A DNA stretch of 64,000 nucleotides from Druceiella hillmani (Eukaryota > Arthropoda > Insecta > Lepidoptera > Hepialidae): contig JAYKKI010000037.1 of NCBI GenBank assembly GCA_039881145.1, forward strand, positions 14,891,501 through 14,955,500, written 5' to 3'. This document shows, one piece after another, positions 48,271-62,218 of the stretch. Positions within the stretch are counted from its first letter, which is position 1, and every line of letters begins with the position of its first letter. A program made the translations under genes and the position numbers. The notes beneath the pieces are model-generated. The model was not told the DNA's origin and ran no database searches. It saw only the letters and a program-made list of their open reading frames with translations.

Positions 48271-50299
48271 TTTCAATTAAAGTGAAGCAATAAAGTAAAG
48301 TTGGTCAAGTCGGGAATAACGTAAGGAAATAAATAATACTCCGCATCATCTAAAATTATGTCATTTATATTTACAGTGTTTTGCGGTATATTACGTGCGT
48401 ATATATTAATTCGATTATACACTGTATTATTTTTGGTTACTGTATATTGCATCCAAAACTTAGTAACGGAAATTTTAATTTTCATATTAATAATAATATA
48501 ACGACTGTCATAATTAAATATTTTTGTTAAAAAAATTAATGTTTAATGTTTTTTGAAGAATTTTGTGGGAAAGTTGCTTGGTTTTAATAGAGGTATTGAG
48601 GTGGAATAATACAATAACTTTTATTATTGTGTCAGTGCCACCCACCGTGCTTTACTTTCATTAATAATACTTAGAGTGATAATAACTTATTAAATCAAAT
48701 GAGAATATAACAGGAGTAAACAGTTATTTAACTACAAATAGTTGTTCAAGTATATACAACAGTTTCTTATGTAAATGGAGCATGTATTTTTTTCTGCGTG
48801 GCTTTGGCAAAATTCATCGTTATTTTTTTTGTCACATAACGAATTCATAAATGTATTTATTTTCTTTTCTGAACGAACACAATAAGGTATAATGGAAATC
48901 AGACTGCCCGTAGTTCTAATTTCTTATACAAATTAAATTTGTTTTCTTTTGTCCAAACACTCTCGCTATGGATATTTTTTTCATTATATGTTAATTTACT
49001 CTCATGTTGTCCATTTATATAGTATGGTTTAAACGAACTGATTCAAAGGACTGTAGTAATCCGTTACAATATTTAAAATAAGGATTTTTAGATGTTGTAA
49101 AGAGTGGCACTGAAAGTAAATAGCTGAAATTGGCCTGGTTTAAAAATCTTTTATCATTGATTTGCTCATAAGCTTTCAAAGGCTTAATAAAATATTTTTG
49201 TACTTTAAATATCGCTTAAAAAATGTTTACAATTATTATTATGGATGAAATGAAATGATTCCTAGCATTAATAAAAACTAAAATTATAAAAAAATTTCAT
49301 CATGACATTAGGCTCTAGGCAAACCTTCCCATAAAATTGTTAGATCATTTTAATAATTTGTATGTTTACATGTATACAATTTTGCTTTTTTTATTACGTC
49401 ACTTATTTTATAATGGTGAAAAAAACTCAAATTTTTAATTTTAGCGTGTTAGTTTTTACCATATATTTTAGAAAGTTGATTTTAGTTTTTGTTTTTTAAC
49501 TTAAAAATTATACGACTTCAAACAAAATATATACGAAAAATGAAATTGATTTATTAAAATTTTAGCAAAACAAATACCCTCACATGTCTTTGAGAGTTTT
49601 AAACCTACGGGTATTTCGAAGTAGGGCAGTTTTAAAAATAAGAATAAATTTTGTAAAATATTTTCTAAACTACTGATTATCTGAAATAATGTTTGAAAAA
49701 AGATTGAATCACGTTAAAATTTTACATTTGAAAATGAATAATTTTTAAGAAATACAATATATGTAATATTTCTAAAATTAACATAAATATTTCGAAATTC
49801 AGTCAACACTTCTACCTCTGTTTTATACCTCCTGCCTCTATTTCCTCACTTACTCACTCACCAGATGATATTCATTGCCACTGTTAAGTTTTTTTCCGAT
49901 TTTGTTTATAGAGAGGCATGAATCTGTAGCTATTTAATACCATTAAAGTGGATTTTTATCGATTTCCGGCGAAGACTATACTTGGCGGTCACGTCAGAGA
50001 ACAAAGATTTGCAGCATCCTTGGTTGGTAGCCATGTAGTTAAATAACATTTTATTTTATTTGTCGCCTTTTTAAATATCCTTGAGATTTCGCTTTTGAGA
50101 ATCACCTTCATAAAGTTGCTCTAGAAAAGTGATGTCTATATTTTCTATTTGCTAGAAACTTACAGAACGGTTTAAAAAATCATGACTTTCTTTTACAAGT
50201 GGTATAGTTGTCGCTTGAGTGGAAAAAAAATGTATTTTTTCCTTGTTCATAAATCGAAGACGTCGAATCGCATTCACTAATAATGAACAGGATATTTTA

Positions 50300-52730
50300 A
50301 CACTTAATGATATGCGTTGCTTTCTATAGGGTAGACATTTTCAGCAATCTAGAAGAGCTACATTTCTTAATGTATATATTGTTCGTGTTCTGTGATGTTC
50401 CTTTTCACCGACTATAAATACTTTGTCAGAAATAGATCAATTAAAGACAACAATTCGCATTTTCAAGGAATCAGCATCTTCCGATACCTGTTGAATTTCA
50501 GATGTATGAAAGATCTGAATACAAAAGTTCTTTAGATGAGCACATGGTTTTGTAGTTTTGGCATTATTTCGTGAAGCATCCAATGGTTTATTATCAATAT
50601 CGAAACTTAATTTTGCCATGAAATGTATTTAAGTAGTTCAAGTAACTGTCAGTTATTGCCTTAATGGAGGCAATCGTCAATCAGCCGACTTTCTGGAATA
50701 AATAACCACTACAAAACTTATTTCCTCCCTATACTAGATTTCCTTTAATTGAAGCAACTGAGATGTGTAGAGATTTAACCCTTTATGTAATCCATTTTCG
50801 TGGATAATTAAAGTGAGGAGTGGAGATAGTTTGAACGTGAAAAAATTTTTGTATCATAAACTGAATTGACTCTTTACCTAAAGTTGAGCAATTTTAAAGT
50901 ACTTTGAATTTGGTTTGTATGATTTATTAAGTAAAACCTTTAGATTGAGAGGTACTATAAAAAACTCAAAGCAAATATTTTGTCATTTATCATTTAACAA
51001 GTGAATATATAATTCACAAAACTATTAAATTTGCATAGGTCATCTTACATCTAAATTATACCAAATTTATTTTACTTTAAAAGATATAATAATATTTTTC
51101 CACGAGATTATGAGCAAAAATATAAAAAGAGATACATTTTTGCAGTTTTTTTTTCGAGACAATCTGTGCACTGTTATTGTCACATTATATAAATATACAC
51201 TACTTATATTTGCACCAAATGCTGACATATTTGTTAATTGATGAAAATTTTAGCTAGAAACCTAAGATTAATTAATAATATTGGTAATCGCCCCTCCTTT
51301 TATGTACATTTCAAAAGTTTAATTTGAAAAAGAAACTAAGGCTCATTTTTTGTAACAACTTTCGCTATTTAAATTTTACCGAAATTATTATAAAAATTAA
51401 AATACATTCAAAATCGGTAAACGTATAATATTTTGATTTTAAAAATTAATATACTTCTAAACACAAGCGGTGTCTCAAATGCTTCTCTCTCGTTTAGGAA
51501 TATGTAGGCGACCACATATTCTGTTGGTAAAAATATTTGTCAGTTATAATATGTATCAGTTTTGTATTTGTTTCGCTAATTTGGTTTTCATTTTAATCGA
51601 AATATATTTCGCGACCGTGAGTATGTAAATATTTGCAGGAATTTTACTATTATCGTTTAAATAATAACGCAGTCGTTAAATTATCAGCCATTTCGAAACT
51701 ATTGAAAAGAAGAAGATTATAATATAACGTCTTTCAGGCATATATTTCATAGCCGAAAGGACATTAGTTTTAATTTGTTCCAATAAAAATGCAAATATAC
51801 AAAATATTATTTATAAGAAGTAGTTATAATTACTAAATTTGTCAAGTAAAAGTCATATTGATTCATAAATTCTTCAATTTATTTAAATTGCGGGAAAAAA
51901 CGATACGTACACAAAATAAATAGATGTCTCATGGCTAGTCAATACCGAACATGCTTATAGGCAACTAATTTTATTTAAAAGTTTATTTTTCTCAATTAAT
52001 AAAACTAAAAGTCAGCGTAACGAACAATAAAATAAATAGGTCTAAATTTTAAGGCCTATAATTTTAGTTTTTACTTATCTTTCCAACAAAACTGACAAAT
52101 CCACAATTAAAAACTGCCCAGCTTTTTACAAAAAGCAACCTTCCTTTTATCAAGTTTAATTGCGGCATATTAAAATGATTAAAAATATTTTAATTGAATT
52201 GCTTGTAACAAAACAAGTTTTGTTTCATTTATGGTGGATAAATAGTTAAAGAGAAGTTACTTATTGAAATTTACGTCTCTTTGACGCTTTTTTTGCTTAT
52301 GAAAACTTGTCAGTGAGTTGATAAGAAAGACAAAGACAAGAAGGCGGATATCAAATCAACCTGCAATGCCTATTGGAGGATATCGTGGATGTGTTCTGTT
52401 GCATAGTCTAGCACTATTCGTCCTTTGCGAAGCGTGCAGATCTAGATAACATCGCACTTTAAGGTTGAAATTTATTTATTGACTGGCAGTGAATAATAAA
52501 GATACTCTAAAAATATTTAAAACTCTGTAAATAAACAAGGAACTTTTATGAATTTTTTATAAATATCCGTCTGTCTGTTACAGTTTTACAGCTTTTGTAG
52601 TTTTAGACTCATAAGTATGTTATTGTATGTTCTAGCAGTTATTAAGTCTTTAACTTTGATTAATTCAACATTTATCATTTTGTGATTACACAGGACGGTT
52701 TAGTCAATTAGAGGAAGTCAAAAATATTAT
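50300..52730 (+). repeat. Unit B interval rearranged relative to unit A
   Basis: In A the sequence passes directly from the match to about 50300 (aggatatt) to the match to 52731. The part of this interval at 51195-52030 is found in A further right (25540-26440). A 60-codon minus-strand frame at 50437-50619 is unrecognised. Confidence 0.6.
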
Positions 52731-53499
52731 GCGCAAATTCGATAATGGTATTAGTTCAAGTTATTTTTTCAGGTTTTGGCTCCAAACTGAATTGAGTGGA
52801 AATATTTTTTTGCGATTACTTTATGTCACAATAAACTATTTATTTTTAATAGGATAACTGGTTTTTCAAAATGATTATGTTAAAGGGATTGACAGTTATA
52901 AATACAAAATAGCATTGCGAGTGGCGCCTTTCAATTTCGAAAGAGATTTTATATCAGTTGGAAGTAATGAGCGTAATATTTTATATTTGCTGTAGATATT
53001 GATATTATTATTGAATGAATAATTTATGTAACGAGAAAATTACATACGTACTTTTTCAATTTGCAAGTCGAAAATGTTTACATAATATAATTTCTTTGCT
53101 GTCGCAACGCCATAATAAACCATTTCAGAAGATATAGGTGAAACAAAATGTTTCATCCAAATAAGTCTCGGTGAATTACAGTACTTATGGCTTTTGTATG
53201 GTATAGGAATAGTATTTTTTAAAACAGAAATATGTATGTAAACTTTGAAGCTCTCTCTTTTTAGACTACAAATAAATATTTCAATAATAATTCTTTTCAC
53301 TTGAACAACAGATCTAACCTGCATTTTACGAATTTTCACAAAAGTACGTGGATCACAAGTTCTATCTTAACGCCTATACTAAATACACTCATCGACGAAT
53401 AAATTGAAACGGGATGCGTGTGAAAAGTACTTTTTTACCTGAAATCGGATTAACTCGTTTCATTTTTTTCCCTTGGCAAATGCAACAGATGGAAGTTTC

Positions 53500-53727
53500 A
53501 TATCTCGTGGGGCACAGGACGATATGGAAATTCATGTCAGTATTAAATTATGCCTGCGTGAGATGACGGTTCGGTCACACGGCATCGTTGTGTACCAGTA
53601 CAACATTGTTGCGAAACCACGCCCTTTCCAGCCTAGCAAACATATCCTAGTTACACTGAGGCCGGTTGTATTACTTTGTTATAAAGGTAAGGCCGTATTT
53701 CACTGCCGTTGTAAAGACCTCCGTTAA
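53500..53727 (+). other. GC-richer open island, possible exon, unit B only
   Basis: Homology with A breaks off just before this island (ttcatatctcg). It is open from before 53500 to 53727 (first ATG at 53524), with G+C well above its surroundings. It includes VRSHGIVVYQYNIVAKPRPF. A donor-like GTAAGG lies at 53687. No family is recognised. It may be an inserted gene fragment, a retroelement piece or an exon. Confidence 0.3.
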
Positions 53728-54726
53728 AATAAAATAGGGTTTATATATCGATAGCTCTGTATTTACGTTTTAAATTGCTTTGGTTACATATATATTTTAA
53801 TTACATTAAAAAAATTGTTAAAATTAATATAAAAGTGTGTATTTCGCAAATCAAAGTGCAAGTAAACTTTTATTGCCGTTCAATTTTATTTCACCGAACG
53901 TAATTAAAATCATTAGATATGATAACAATAAAAATTATAGAAATATTAAACGGTCATGTGATGAGTAAGTTCGACCTGCATATTTGAGTGACTACAGTAC
54001 TGGTATTTATATATTATAATTATTTTCGTTCAGTTTAAACTATTTAAAATAAGTAAATAAATCGAAAAACAAAATATGGTGTAGTCATAAAGCTGTGAAT
54101 GTACTTGACTAGCTTCCTAATTTTAACCTTTTAATCAAAACAGACTTGTTTTGTGTGACGTGATCTTCTTACACACAGTCATAACAAGTATTTCTACAAT
54201 AATAAAGTCATTAATTTATAATATCTTTAAATCAGAAGAAATTTTGGTAGAAAATAATTTTTAAGAATACACTTTTCTTAATTTATAATTTGTTAAGGAA
54301 TAATAATACGTCTCATGAATAAATTACGAGAAACAGTTTCAAGCAGTAACTTTATTAATTTAAAGGATCATCTCATATGTTATTGAGGGACATAATAGCT
54401 GATATGTATTATTATACAAGTTAAACGAGTAAAAAATTTGATTTTATTTTGAACTCATAGGCTTCATTATCTTACTTTAATCCAGTTATAAATTATTGTG
54501 TCAATACTTACAGAAAGTATAACAATATAGTAATTATACGATGAAAATGGGATCGGTATCACGAAAAGAGCGGTTTTCTAAATTATAGCAAAAGCTAGAA
54601 CTCATGGTAATAATATTTCTGTCACATATAACGGTTTGTTTACAGATGTATTATAATTTGATTCGAGTCTCAAAGCTGTTTTGTCATCCACTAAATCGAT
54701 ATTCACTAAATCAACCTATTGATTAA

Positions 54727-54960
54727 AAAAAGGAGTGAAAGATTAATGACGTGTCGTATCCTATGGTGGCCTCCTTTATTCATGCTCTCTGCTAACCAAA
54801 TCCTTATGATGGGTAAGACCCGAGCTCTCCGTTTCTTTTTAGGTATGAAAGGTCCCTGAGGAGCGTTTATTCTTCCTAACGGGCATCGCCAAGAAATACA
54901 TAGAATGACAAACTTACAAATAAATTAACTATGATAACTTGACATTGCCAGTATCGGTCA
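54727..54960 (+). other. Strongly conserved block, unit B copy
   Basis: Partner of 26884-27110. It lacks the 24-bp internal duplication seen in A, and its frame after GIAKKY stops quickly. Confidence 0.4.
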
Positions 54961-55233
54961 GATATACGAGTATGTTTGTATATTTTTTCTATTACGAAAT
55001 TACTTCTAGCTTATTAAAAGAAATTTTTCTTTTAAGTTTTCGTATTTTCTCAATTTGCAGGGTTCAAGAAGATTTTCCATCAACGTAAATTAAGTGCTAC
55101 AATTTTCTACACCCGGTTTTACTACGTTATGCAATGGTAACTGGAAGTGGAATACTATGTACAATTTTTATCAATAAAATAATTAATTGGACTAAAACTC
55201 GCATTTAGTTCTATTTTTCTACTTATTTTACAA

Positions 55234-55238
55234 TTATA

Positions 55239-55309
<71 letters not shown>
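55234..55309. repeat. (TA)n microsatellite, unit B only
   Basis: TA repeat. The matching position in A (about 27415) has ordinary sequence. Confidence 0.95.
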
Positions 55310-55311
<2 letters not shown>

Positions 55312-55619
55312 ATCCTGTTGCATATAAAGAACTTATTCGTTTAAAAAGAATAGAATATTTTGCCAAATATCATAATGTAAAAATAATTGTGTTTAAGTAG
55401 ACATACGGGAAAAACAAATTAAGAAATATAAGTGCACATAAGCAGGAGAAAATGCATAATACTGATCCTTGCTTTTGAAATAAACATCGATAAATGCTCT
55501 TAAATGAAATAAAGATCAGGGGTTACAAAGAATGGGATATATCCATGCCTAATATAAAATTATTAAAAATATATTAGTTTATTGAATATACTTTAAATTT
55601 ATTTCTGTAATTTAACGTG

Positions 55620-55800
55620 TCTAATTGATACATATGGCGGACTTATTGCTACAAGAGCAATTTCATACAGCCAACCAGAACACCAGTCCAGCACCGCTCA
55701 ATGAGCGACTGGGAATCGAACCTTGGTCCCCGCGGTGCGCTTCGTAGTCAAAGGCCATAAGCCATGTGATCAACCCAACACACCACGGTGACGACACGAA
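55620..55800 (-). mobile_element. tRNA-derived SINE
   Basis: On the minus strand it holds a perfect B box, ggttcgattccc (55711-55722). An A-box-like region, gttgggttgatcacatgg, lies about 40 nt upstream of it, followed by a non-tRNA body. The G+C is far above its flanks. Unit A lacks it at the matching place (about 27830), so it inserted after the duplication. The exact ends and target duplication were not determined. Confidence 0.75.
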
Positions 55801-56359
55801 ATTCCTGTATGAAGTGACTTTTATATTATCTCCTATGCAAGGAAGGGCATCTTCAAGGGATCATCTTCAGATGGGCTTGTTACATTCATTTTAAGTATAG
55901 TTTTAAAAAGAAAAATAAATTTTGGAAAAGTAACTTTTCTAGTGTGAAAAAAATAAGCCACATAATTTCAGAAGAGCTTTAAGAATTATTTATTATCTTA
56001 AATACGCTTTTGTTATTTATTTCCTTAAAACTTGAACATTACTTGCGGTGTCAGTTATGTTTACGAAGCAAAATTTATTCTAAGTTTTGCAAGCTAGCAT
56101 GAAATAATGTCGTGAATTAGCTGTTTTGAAATAAATGACGTAAGTCTTACCAGTTATTTATTTATTGTCATTAAAAATTCTAGCAGTTTGAAATTGAAAA
56201 AAAAAATAACAGAAAAAACACTGTCATCCAAAACTAATATGAGATCTCCGAAGTTTTAACGGCTTTCGCTACCCATACTTATCAAGTTTTCATATGTCGT
56301 TATTTTTTCCGACTTACTTTTACAATTTTTATCATAGTTCAGCTAAATTCCAAAAAAAG

Positions 56360-56485
56360 CTATATAACTAAACCTTTCTTGTGAGTCACTCTACCTACTG
56401 GTGAAATCCACACGAAAATCTGCGCAGTAGTTTTCTATATCACCGCGGACAAATAGACCGACAGAAACTTTGTTTTATACCACGT
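56360..56485 (-). mobile_element. Remnant end of a Helitron-like repeat
   Basis: Corresponds to the right end of the 29072-30066 element: aaacctttcttgtgagtcac, gcgcagtagttttc and actttgttttatacc. The rest is missing in B. Confidence 0.55.
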
Positions 56486-56663
56486 AAGTTATAATGAAGA
56501 TTGAATATATACGGTGTCCTGGTATTCTTAATACGTTTAAAAATGTCAAACGATTCACAAAAGATTAACCTACAAATAAAATATCAAATATGACTAGAAC
56601 TTACATTACGAGAATTTGGTACACACTTCATTACATCAAAAATTTAAACATTCCAGGGTACAT

Positions 56664-56688
56664 AGTGTTTTTATTAAATAAAAACACT
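56664..56688. repeat. Hairpin, 12-bp perfect stem
   Basis: agtgtttttatt and aataaaaacact around a single A. The matching A sequence does not form it. Confidence 0.85.
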
Positions 56689-57369
56689 AACACAAAAGTA
56701 TTTTATAAATATATTTTAGATATTTTTCATTACGCAAAATTATTTCCTACTCTACTTTTCATAAGAGTAACACAAACAACCTCGTTGTATATGTCATTTT
56801 AAACTATTAATTTAAGTTGGCTGAAATGATTTTATCTTAAATTACTCAAAAATGATGTTATCTTGATGTTTATTCTATTGATTTTTAGTTTATTCACTTA
56901 TATTTGTAAAAAATTAGAAGTGAACATTATTTCGTAGATATATCTTGCGAAGCAGACGTCGCACCTTGAGATGTTATTGTTTGCATTTTAAAATACCTCC
57001 TCGATTAATTTTATCAGAAAACATTAAAAATATTTCTAATATTAATGGCATAACGGTATGCTTTTAATGTTCACGACGATATCTCCTCACATTAATGAAA
57101 TTTATAAAACCAAATTGAGGTTTAAAATTGGAAGGTGGTGTTTTTCTCTGAGCTTCTGAAACGTTTATTTTATTGAATCTTATTCATGAAACGTTTATAT
57201 TAAACGTTTATGTATGTTTTACGGGGTGTCAAACTGGTAATAATTACTTATACGTTGAAATACGTAAACTTCAATTACCTTGGTTAATAAAAATACGTTA
57301 ATACTACGCAAAATATTTTACATTGCTCAAGAAAATAAAATTTTTCGAATATAAACAATCAGACATTGT

Positions 57370-57660
57370 TAAAGTCATCAGATCAAACCGAATAAGGTAT
57401 CTTGGACACTAATTTAAATCAGAGAGTAACAACTCGACCAAGCTACTATAACTCTCAACTAGCCAGGTGATACCAGGAAACGGAGTAGACCTATACTCAG
57501 ATGGCTTGATAATATCGAGAACGACATAAACATATTAAAGGTTACCAAATGAAAACATAAAGCATCTGATAGATTCCGATGGATAAAGCTCGTGGGAAGG
57601 CTATGGTCTGGTCTATGCTGTAGTGCCAAGAACCTCTTCCAAGCACTTTCACTGTTTTAT
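57370..57660 (+). pseudogene. LINE fragment, C-terminal end
   Basis: A short relic readable as SNRIRYLGH, then KRSRPILRWLDNIENDI, then KASDRFRWIKLV. This order (RxxYLGH, RPxxRWxD-I--D, A-DRxRWxxLV) is the standard C-terminal end of many animal endonuclease/reverse-transcriptase LINEs. Stops interrupt it. It lies where unit A has no counterpart, so it is probably a post-duplication insertion or was lost from A. Confidence 0.75.
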
Positions 57661-58639
57661 TTTTCTCTTGATAATATGAAATTGAACGCTAATCATTCAA
57701 AATATTCGACTATATCAGTAATAATTTGAAATAACTACTATTATACACCAATAGGAAAGGCGTAAGAAACTACGGGTAGATTAAATTATTTTAAAAATAT
57801 TTTTGTCTGTGCTACGCAAAAAAAATCATTAATTTTGCTAGGTGATGATAATTTGCAAAGACAATCTTTTGAAACAATATCTGTTATTTTTTAAAAGGAA
57901 GGAATTGGATCGTAAAATGGAAAAATTATTCTCTCGGCATGCGGGATATAAACCAATGAGGCGCATTAAGACGAATTGCCCTCAGGGTTAAACTAATCAA
58001 TACTACATAATATTTTCTATATTCACGTTCCTCTTGTGAACTTCATTATGGAATAACATAGAGATTTTTCTTCTCATAACTGGATTAATATAAAAAAGCT
58101 GCAGCATTTCAAAACAGATAACAGTGGCCATAATAGTTTGCGGTATATAAATATTTACATACGCAGAAAACTCCTTTTTTAAGATCGTTTCGGAATATCT
58201 GTTTCTTTAATTATTTGTGTGTTACCTTTTTGTTTTTAGAACCCATTTAAAAACTATTGATTAGGTCTTGATTCCACCGAGTTCTGTATAATATATGGGC
58301 TTTGTGTCGTAATAGAGTTTGTCACAAGATAAAATAACGTGATTTGGTGATTAGAGCTATTTATGTTCATTCAATGCTAATTTCATCGACGAGTTAGTTT
58401 TGCGATGAAAAAACATAACTACTCTAATGATGAGGAAATATATACTTATTGACGTGTACATTAGCTTATTTATAAATACCTCATATAATGTGTGAATGCC
58501 GGGTGGAGCTTTTATCTCGTGTTTTATAATTGCTATTTCATTTTGAAAATGTTTTTTCTGTGTAATTTTATTTTATTTTCTTCATTTCAAAATATATTTT
58601 TTCAAGAAACTTGTGGTTACTTCAGTGTAGAGTAATTTT

Positions 58640-59990
58640 TGGGACATTATAAGTCAAAAAGAAAGGACGGAATCATTATAAGACCACTCACCATTCCGTC
58701 CGTCTGTTCGTCTGCCAGCGTTTTTCTAAAAAACCGTTTAACGTATAAACTTGAAATTTCACTTTGTGATAAATCATATTAACCCGCTTCTATGTAAATA
58801 AGAAATTAATACTCAGATATGTCCATGTAGTAATTCTGCAGTAGTTAAATTAATTTTTTAAATTAGGATTAAAAAATTACTTCCCTATTAAAATTATTAC
58901 TATTGTTCTAAATATATACTAGTGAAGAAATTTGGCTTAATAGTTAACATATTATTGAATACCACAGAGTGCATATTTTAAAAAATATTGATGTGTATAT
59001 TTTTGATTTACACGATTTTTGAAGTTTTTTGTAATTTCTAGGATACCAATTGAAAGAGATGATTCCAGAACTTTAAGAATTTTATGTGAGATAGTTCCAA
59101 AATATTGGTGAAAAAGTCATCAAAATATACCCCTCCACCCAAATCATACAACTTGCTAAAGTCAAAATTACAAAACAGGCTTACACACAATTTTTCTAAA
59201 ATTTACCGGGAATGATATCCATAGTCATGAAATTTACAAGATATACCCAATATACGTACGCTTGGTAAATATATATTAGGCGATACCTTGAGAGTATGAA
59301 TTATAATGTCAATAGCAAAGAATCTAATTAATATTTTAAATAATTAAATCCATTGTCATTGAGATGATATAGAAAATATAGAAAAAACATTTAAATTTGT
59401 TTAGTATTTTTTAGCTTTTTTAGTTATATTTGGGATTAAAAATACTTGGCCATGCTTATTCTAAAGATTAAAAATCATAAAACGTGGAAGAGTATTTGTA
59501 TTATATTATCAGAATTATTTGTATTATATTATCAGAGTTATTTGTATTACAATATCAATGTAATTGATAGATTGTAAAAATGCCAAAAAGTTGAACTTGC
59601 ATTTCAAAAATTTACCGAAATTTCAAAAATAAAATTCATAACGGAAATAATGTAATTTTACGAAATATTATAATACAAATATAGTAACTCTGTATCAAAT
59701 TAAGTCACATCAGAGCTAATCAGACTTGTCAGGTTTCTACATACAGCCGCTGCAAAACATAATAGTTATTCAGATGAAATAAATTTCACACTCGTTTGAA
59801 ATGTATTTTTTCCATCGGGAGAGTCTTCAATCTAACTGAAAATTAGAGCATCATTTGACAAAAAGACAATCGTATTTTAAGATTTGCGAGGAATTATGAA
59901 TTAACGTCAATTCCGCTGAGATTCCACGAATATTACACACCCTTAAATATCTATATGTGCCTAACTCTGTACGGAACCCTTGTAGTGCGA
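58640..59990 (+). repeat. Old interspersed repeat, unit B copy
   Basis: Partner of 34190-35200 plus a tail resembling 33560-33620. It starts with ggaatcattataagaccact and ttcgtctgccagcg, contains repeated aaatttaccg modules, and ends tacggaacccttgtagtgcg. In A the tail-like piece lies upstream of the body rather than downstream. Confidence 0.5.
59493..59560. repeat. Three-copy 23-bp tandem repeat, unit B only
   Basis: Units starting tatttgtattatattatcag at 59493, 59516 and 59539. Unit A has one related copy near 35010-35030. Confidence 0.9.
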
Positions 59991-61089
59991 GTTCTACTCA
60001 TAATTGGCAAGGTCTCCAGCGAATCAATGGTACTTACTTAGAAATAAAAAAATATGTAGAAAGCTAACTCAGTAAAATATAGTTTGATGTGCATTAAATT
60101 TATTTTTGTTTTTATTTTGTTTATTTGCACACATACATTTATCGTAATCTTATACAATACAGGTGACTTATGCGTAACGATAAGAAATTAATAGTTTAAA
60201 AAAAGAAATTAGGGTTTTACCATTTAGATTAGACATGGATCTAAAATACATTAAAACTACGAAATATAACGATAAAACATTTCGACAAAATTACTTTCAC
60301 TCATTGTGACCAAATCATACCTTGGTGGGACCGATATCAGGTTGTTGAGCGGTTGGGTACTGCGGGAAGCTAGAGTGTTCCGATATAAATATATGACACA
60401 GAATGTCTTTTAATATAAAAAAATGTAATTCCTTCCATTTCATGTATAAAAGTGTTGTTATTTACAAAAAGTCAAGGAACAAAAATACATTTTTACAATT
60501 TATAAAAAAAAATTAGGTATAGGTTAAAAGTATAAGCATCAATCGAATGCACTTAAGCATTATCGAATAATAGCACAATATGCGTTTTACTGCGAGTGTA
60601 AGAAGATTAGTCTTGAATAAGCCAAATTAATCCGCAAAAGAATAATATGTGGAGTCATTAGGAAATTGTGAACTAATACCAAATACTATTATTAGCGGAG
60701 TAATTATTGCGTTTTAAGAGAATTAATATTTTTTGTAAAAAAGAGAATATATTCCAATTTTTTTTTTCATTATTGGGTTAATATTGTTTTTTTTCGTCTA
60801 TGGTTTAATATAAATTACTCTCACATTCTGTCATTGCAAATGCCATTCTTATTACGAACAGAAGAATATTGACTTGGAATGGTTTTTGATGGAATGGTTT
60901 TTGATGGAAACAAGATAAGGACTCGAGAAAGCAAAACAAGGAAAAGAAAAACAACTTCTATTGACGCGTAAATTATAAAGACCAAATCCATGACTATGAA
61001 TATAAAATATGAGTATTAGACCAATATAAGGATCTCATCAACTTAATTTCCATTATGCTAAAATGATGAGTCATATGCAAAGGTGAGAA
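59991..61089. other. AT-rich stretch, no gene recognised
   Basis: It lies where unit A has the pogo insertion and little clear homology. A 16-bp direct duplication (ggaatggtttttgatg) is at about 60878-60909. Confidence 0.4.
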
Positions 61090-62218
61090 TGCAGTATGTA
61101 AACAATCTTTTGTTTAATGAAGATTGCGTTGCAGCCCCTTTAGGGTCATAAATTGGTCGTAAAACTCACGTTAATGTCACTGAAAATGACTACAGTAATT
61201 ATAATTGTACAAGCAGTCAGATGTTTTCCTCAAATATGCAGTTAGTAGTTTATTTTTAGCCTAAAATATGTTTTCTTTTTATATAAAGGCTGGACTATTA
61301 GATACGCTGTGGACGCTTATACCTGGCTTCTATCGTAATTATTCAAATATTAGACATTTGTATTTAAATTTAAAATTTGATTTTAGGCAAAATTATTTAA
61401 ACGGAACATGAAACACCATTAACTATACTTTTATATGTTTTGCACACTTAACAATTAATGTTGGTGGTTATAAACCAGAATTAAAGTTAGAATTGAAAGC
61501 ATACCATTGATGATTAGGCGGCTCGGATAAGAAGTAGTTGGTCAATGAGTAATAAACCTAAGCTCAACGAATGGTATTGCTTTATATTATTTTTAAAACC
61601 TTTAAAAATAAAGCATTTTAAAATAAGGAAATCAGCACGTTATTTATTAAAAAATCGCAACAGAATGTTTTAGATTTTAAATTGTCTAACTAACAATTTC
61701 ATGATGTTTGCTAAATTTAACCGATAACCAAGTTTCACTTTAAAAAAGGAAGTACATTTGTTAAGTTCAAATAGAACTTGTAATGTCTAGGTTACATTAG
61801 TGGTGAAAGTGATATTCGATTTTTGAAAAATTAAACACTGTATTGTTTTATGAACTATTAAAATGATATTACACAACACATCACAACATGTTTTGGCATT
61901 ATAATCAATGTTGATTAATTACAGTATGTACGCTATGGGGATTCGAAGAAATGACAGTAGTGTAACCAAAAGTTTATTAATTTATCACGAGATGGTGCTA
62001 ATATCAATTTAAAGGATCCCCAGATGTAGGGATCGTTTAAAGTTAAGTCTAAACGGAACCTTCGTAAAGCGAGTTTCTTTGTACCGTTTTTCAACAGATT
62101 TTCCTAGAGAAAATATGTAATTAATTTTTTTTTTTCTATGTCAATGTTACATATTTATATATCGTATAGAAATATAAATATATTAGATAATTTAAAATAT
62201 TAGCTCGATTCGATTAAT

